Positions 6,747 through 8,960 of a stretch of 8,960 bases of DNA are shown piece after piece (position 1 is the first letter of the stretch; each line of letters begins with the position of its first letter). The stretch covers positions 1 to 8,960 of the forward strand of contig DLOX01000169.1 of the NCBI GenBank assembly GCA_002478575.1. Reading direction: 5' to 3'. The notes under the pieces were generated by a model. The model saw nothing but the letters and a program-made list of their open reading frames with translations, had not been told where the DNA came from and did not search any database. Made by a program: the position numbers and the translations under genes. This stretch comes from Sphingomonadales bacterium UBA7473. Lineage in GTDB: Bacteria; Pseudomonadota; Alphaproteobacteria; Sphingomonadales; Sphingomonadaceae.

Positions 6747-7379
6747 ATGGACCCAAGCTTTCTCACGCTGAAGACAGGAGCCAACTCAAGCCAATGGGCT
6801 GAGCTTGCTGGAACGATGCGCGGCGCTGTTTTGGCGTCTGGTGAGAAAGCCGCCGTCAAGCCGCTTGAAGAAGGCTCTGCTCATAGCGGCCTTGTGATCA
6901 TTCGCTTCGCTTTCGCGGATGATCTGGACGCGTTTTGGAATTCGGAGGCCGCAAAGGCGCTGGCATCCGCTGACCCAAACCTGATTGCGCTGGCTTGCGC
7001 AGGTCTTCCCTATGAGGGTTGGCCCGGCAATTTCGTGCCAACCATCGCGACAGTGGATGTGCCCGAAAGCGATAGCCCACGCACCTTCATGGTGATTGAA
7101 GGCACGGGCACTGATCAAGATCGGATGGATGCCTATCGCGATCAGATCCTCCCGATGATGCGGGATCGCGGGTCATATTATGTGGCGTTTGAGCTGGGCG
7201 GGAGTGTCCGCGTTTTGGCAGGCACCTGGGATGAAGGCATTTTCGCCATCTCGCGCTGGCCCAGCAAAGCGCTGGCCGAAGACTTTTGGTACAGCGATCA
7301 TTATCAGGGCCATTGTATTCCCCTGCGTACAGGCGTTGGCCGCTTTGATGTTCAGATCATTGAGGGCATTGCAGGTTAG
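6747..7379 (+). CDS. Tandem DUF1330-like dimeric alpha/beta-barrel protein
   Basis: A 210-residue soluble protein that appears to be two ferredoxin-like DUF1330-type modules in one chain. The C-terminal module (about 113-207) matches best: TFMVIEGTG, a helix DRMDAYRDQILPMM, GSYYVAFELGG, GIFAISRWPS, AEDFWYSDHY and a last strand FDVQIIEG. The N-terminal module (about 15-104) repeats the core less clearly, with GLVIIRFAF and DLDAFWNSE matching GIFAISRWPS and EDFWYSD (FWNS versus FWYS). Most DUF1330 proteins are single domains of about 95 residues that dimerise, so this fusion would make an intramolecular barrel. Members occur beside aromatic or hydrophobic catabolism genes, but no reaction is firmly known. 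It starts 3 nt after the hydrolase stop, with GAAGG (6733-6737) as a plausible ribosome site, and is probably the last gene of the receptor operon. The fold is fairly sure; function is unknown. Confidence 0.8.
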   Translation: MDPSFLTLKTGANSSQWAELAGTMRGAVLASGEKAAVKPLEEGSAHSGLVIIRFAFADDLDAFWNSEAAKALASADPNLIALACAGLPYEGWPGNFVPTIATVDVPESDSPRTFMVIEGTGTDQDRMDAYRDQILPMMRDRGSYYVAFELGGSVRVLAGTWDEGIFAISRWPSKALAEDFWYSDHYQGHCIPLRTGVGRFDVQIIEGIAG

Positions 7380-7399
7380 CTTGTTTCAAGTCGCCCCCG

Positions 7400-7456
7400 C
7401 TCGTCCCGAGCGCGGTCGAGGGATCTTTGGCATGTCTCGACTTCGCTCGACACGAA
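7400..7456. repeat. Sphingomonad-type intergenic REP-like repeat
   Basis: Two imperfect hairpin units lie back to back in the gap before the IclR gene: TCCCGAGCGCGGTCGAGGGA (7404-7423; four outer pairs, interrupted inner stem) and TGTCTCGACTTCGCTCGACA (7433-7452; TCGA/TCGA stem around CTTCGC with one mismatch). The pair of 'CGAGCGCGGTCGAGGGA' and 'GTCTCGACTTCGCTCGA' half-elements resembles a repeat I recall as frequent between genes in Sphingomonadales. It could attenuate transcription from the upstream operon, but there is no T-tract directly after it; TTTTATT at 7463-7469 is the nearest. Copy number cannot be judged here. Confidence 0.6.
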
Positions 7457-7497
7457 CGGTCCTTTTATTCGGTCTAAACTCAGTCTAGGCACAGCGG

Positions 7498-8238
7498 ATG
7501 ACGCAAGACCTAGTCAAATCCGCCGCACGGGCCATGGAGATTTTGGAGCTGTTTGCGGTGGAGCGCCGTCGGCTCAATTCCGCCTTTCTTGCAACGCGCC
7601 TCGGGTATCCCAAATCCAGCCTCAGTGTTCTTCTAAAAAGCCTTGTGGCTCAAGGCTATTTGGCGACAGGCGGGGATGATCAGGATTACTTCCCAACGAT
7701 GAAGCTGGCGCGTCTTGGTGAATGGGTTCCCGCGGCCTTGCTGGGCTCGCAAGCTTTGATCCCCTTGCTTGAGCGGCTCCGCGATGAAACCAGCGAAACT
7801 GTGACGCTCACCATTGCGTCTGACTTCCAGATGCGTGTGGTTCATACGCTCGTTGGAACGCACCCCATCGCCTTTCAGGTGGAGGACGGAGTCAGCTTTC
7901 CAATGGTCGGTTCCGCCATTGGCTCCATGTATTTGGCGACCCAGACCGAGGCAGCCGTAAAGGCTCGGCTCGCCGCTTGGGCCAAACTTCATCCCGACAA
8001 GCTAGGCATGTTGCCTGAGGTTGAAACAGCCATCGCGCACGCCCGCACCGATGGTGCAATAGCGGTCTATGACAGCGTCGTGCCTGATGCGGGAGCAATT
8101 GCCGTTCCTATTCGTCGCCATTCCGATGGTGAAGTCATGGTTGTTGCGCTAGCGGGCCTCAATCACCGGATAAGGGCGCGGGAAGAAAAGCTGATTGGGG
8201 TCATGCACAGCATCTTTGATCGTTTGCCAGAGCTATGA
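7498..8238 (+). CDS. IclR-family transcriptional regulator
   Basis: A 246-residue DNA-binding regulator. An N-terminal winged helix-turn-helix spans about residues 5-66 (SAARAMEILELFA, then LNSAFLATRLGYPKSSLSVLLKSLVAQGYL), followed by a linker helix and an IclR effector-binding domain (about 80-244) with ETVTLTIAS, the GSAIGSMYLA stretch matching the family's A-x-G-x-A-x-LA region, and AIAVPIRR. The length is normal for the family. Such proteins sense aromatic or organic-acid metabolites and repress or activate nearby catabolic operons. The natural target here is the divergent promoter region at 3473-3648 with its palindrome (inference). The ATG at 7498 has only a weak AGGC upstream, and an upstream promoter is not convincing. 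Its TGA overlaps the rdgB ATG (ATGA), so a housekeeping enzyme is co-translated with this regulator. Confidence 0.92.
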   Translation: MTQDLVKSAARAMEILELFAVERRRLNSAFLATRLGYPKSSLSVLLKSLVAQGYLATGGDDQDYFPTMKLARLGEWVPAALLGSQALIPLLERLRDETSETVTLTIASDFQMRVVHTLVGTHPIAFQVEDGVSFPMVGSAIGSMYLATQTEAAVKARLAAWAKLHPDKLGMLPEVETAIAHARTDGAIAVYDSVVPDAGAIAVPIRRHSDGEVMVVALAGLNHRIRAREEKLIGVMHSIFDRLPEL

Positions 8239-8861
8239 TCCGAAGGCTGACACCCGGGCAGTTGGTGATTGCCAGTCATAATCAAGGCAAGGTTCGTGAA
8301 ATCCGCGATCTTCTCTCGCCCTATGGCGTTGAACCAGTTTCCGCAGGAGAGCTTGGCCTTCCTGAGCCTGAGGAAACGGGCACTACTTTTGCGGAGAACG
8401 CACTTCTGAAGGCACAGGCCAGCGCGGCGGGCTCCGGCCTCGTGGCGCTTGCCGACGACAGCGGGTTGATCGTCGATGCGTTGGGCGGAATGCCGGGCGT
8501 CTATACCGCCGATTGGGCTGAGCAGGCGACTTACGAAGGCGGTCCGGGGCGGGACTGGTATATGGCGATGGGCAAAGTCGAAGGGAAGTTGGTAGCGCTT
8601 GGTTCGGATGCTGCGCGGACGGCGCGCTTTGTCTGCACGCTCGCCATAGCGTGGCCAGACGGTCATCATCAGATTTACGAAGGCAAAGTGGAAGGCGAAC
8701 TGACTTGGCCTCCGCGCGGCACGCTTGGCTTCGGTTATGATCCGGTCTTTGTGCCTCAAGGTCATCAACAGACGTTCGCTGAGCTCGATCCCGCTGCCAA
8801 ACATGCCATGAGCCACCGTGCCGATGCTTTCGCCAAACTGGTGGCAGAGGCTTTGACTTGA
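8235..8861 (+). CDS. rdgB: XTP/dITP pyrophosphatase (RdgB/HAM1 family)
   Basis: It hydrolyses non-canonical purine nucleoside triphosphates (XTP, dITP, ITP) to monophosphate and pyrophosphate, keeping damaged purines out of nucleic acids in the cytoplasm. The 208-residue protein has the family motifs: SHNQGKVREI (14-23, with Ser14, Asn16 and Lys19 for phosphate binding), FAENALLKA (52-60), ALADDSGLIVDALGG (71-85, Asp74/Asp75 metal and catalytic region), GTLGFGYDPVF (162-172) and MSHRADAFAKL (192-202). Length is slightly above the usual 197-200, from the N-terminal MIRRLTPGQ. The start overlaps the IclR stop by 4 nt. In many alphaproteobacteria rdgB follows rph or hrcA and precedes hemW; here the upstream neighbour is an IclR gene, suggesting local rearrangement. 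Identification is secure. Confidence 0.96.
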   Translation: MIRRLTPGQLVIASHNQGKVREIRDLLSPYGVEPVSAGELGLPEPEETGTTFAENALLKAQASAAGSGLVALADDSGLIVDALGGMPGVYTADWAEQATYEGGPGRDWYMAMGKVEGKLVALGSDAARTARFVCTLAIAWPDGHHQIYEGKVEGELTWPPRGTLGFGYDPVFVPQGHQQTFAELDPAAKHAMSHRADAFAKLVAEALT

Positions 8862-8888
8862 AGGGCAGGGGCGTTAAACACCTCGTCA

Positions 8889-8960
8889 CCCCGGACTTGA
8901 TCCGGGGTCCATGCCTGAGAGTTTCATCCTGCTTATCTGCTGGAAATCGAGGCATGGATT
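8889..8960. repeat. Composite inverted-repeat element, cut by window end
   Basis: A perfect hairpin CCCCGGA-CTTGA-TCCGGGG (8889-8907, 7-bp stem, 5-nt loop) is followed by TCCATGCCT (8908-8916), whose exact inverse AGGCATGGA recurs at 8950-8958. The arrangement suggests a larger palindromic element whose second hairpin lies past base 8960. Sequences like 'CACCCCGGACTTGATCCGGGGTCC' are common intergenic repeats in alphaproteobacteria. The first hairpin could also end rdgB transcription 28 nt after the stop, although it lacks a T-run. Confidence 0.65.

Noticed and set aside
7404..7469. Rho-independent terminator after the DUF1330-like gene
   Set aside because: The stems are imperfect and no T-run follows directly; it fits a dispersed repeat better.
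7472..7487. Direct repeat GTCTA-N6-GTCTA (11-bp period) before the IclR start
   Set aside because: Only 5 bp per copy, so chance is likely; no promoter can be fitted around it with confidence.
8163..8955. Long minus-strand open frames (217 and 190 codons) opposite rdgB
   Set aside because: Arg/Pro-rich shadow frames. rdgB motifs are complete on the plus strand, and one of the frames runs through the intergenic repeat.
1..8960. CRISPR array, tRNA, rRNA, transposase or phage genes
   Set aside because: No regularly spaced repeats, cloverleaf sequences or mobile-element proteins were seen on either strand.

Overview
The window most resembles a Sphingomonadales-type alphaproteobacterium. The pointers are moderately high GC, an outer-membrane TonB-dependent receptor with the EIIVTAQRK-style TonB box typical of sphingomonads, an IclR regulator beside an acyl-CoA ligase/amidohydrolase cassette, and two short GC-rich repeat elements of the kind scattered between genes in these genomes. 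Genus assignment is inference.

Layout. The left edge (1-686, +) is the 3' part of rsmA (16S rRNA adenine dimethyltransferase). Converging on it, with overlapping stop codons, is a minus-strand three-gene operon transcribed from about 3508 down to 683: an amidohydrolase_2-family protein, an AMP-forming acyl-CoA ligase and a SnoaL/NTF2-like protein, joined by short overlaps (11 nt and ATGA). A divergent control region (3473-3648) carries a perfect 7+7 bp palindrome. From it a plus-strand operon runs the other way: TonB-dependent receptor, alpha/beta-hydrolase-fold protein (TAATG overlap) and a tandem DUF1330-like dimeric alpha/beta-barrel protein. After a repeat-bearing gap come an IclR-type regulator and rdgB (XTP/dITP pyrophosphatase), joined by an ATGA overlap. 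The right edge is a hairpin repeat cut off by the window end.

How it may work together (inference). The receptor imports a bulky or scarce substrate, the ligase activates a carboxylate as its CoA thioester, and the amidohydrolase, hydrolase-fold, SnoaL-like and DUF1330-like proteins transform it. The IclR protein may control the divergent promoters through the palindrome. The substrate cannot be read from the sequence. The locus is unusual because two of its apparent enzymes lack key catalytic residues of their families. The hydrolase-fold protein has Ala in place of the nucleophile (G-V-A-F-G), and the amidohydrolase lacks the N-terminal HxH and has Gln at the likely beta-5 metal position. 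The cassette may therefore perform non-canonical chemistry. It lies between two housekeeping genes, which suggests an accessory catabolic island.
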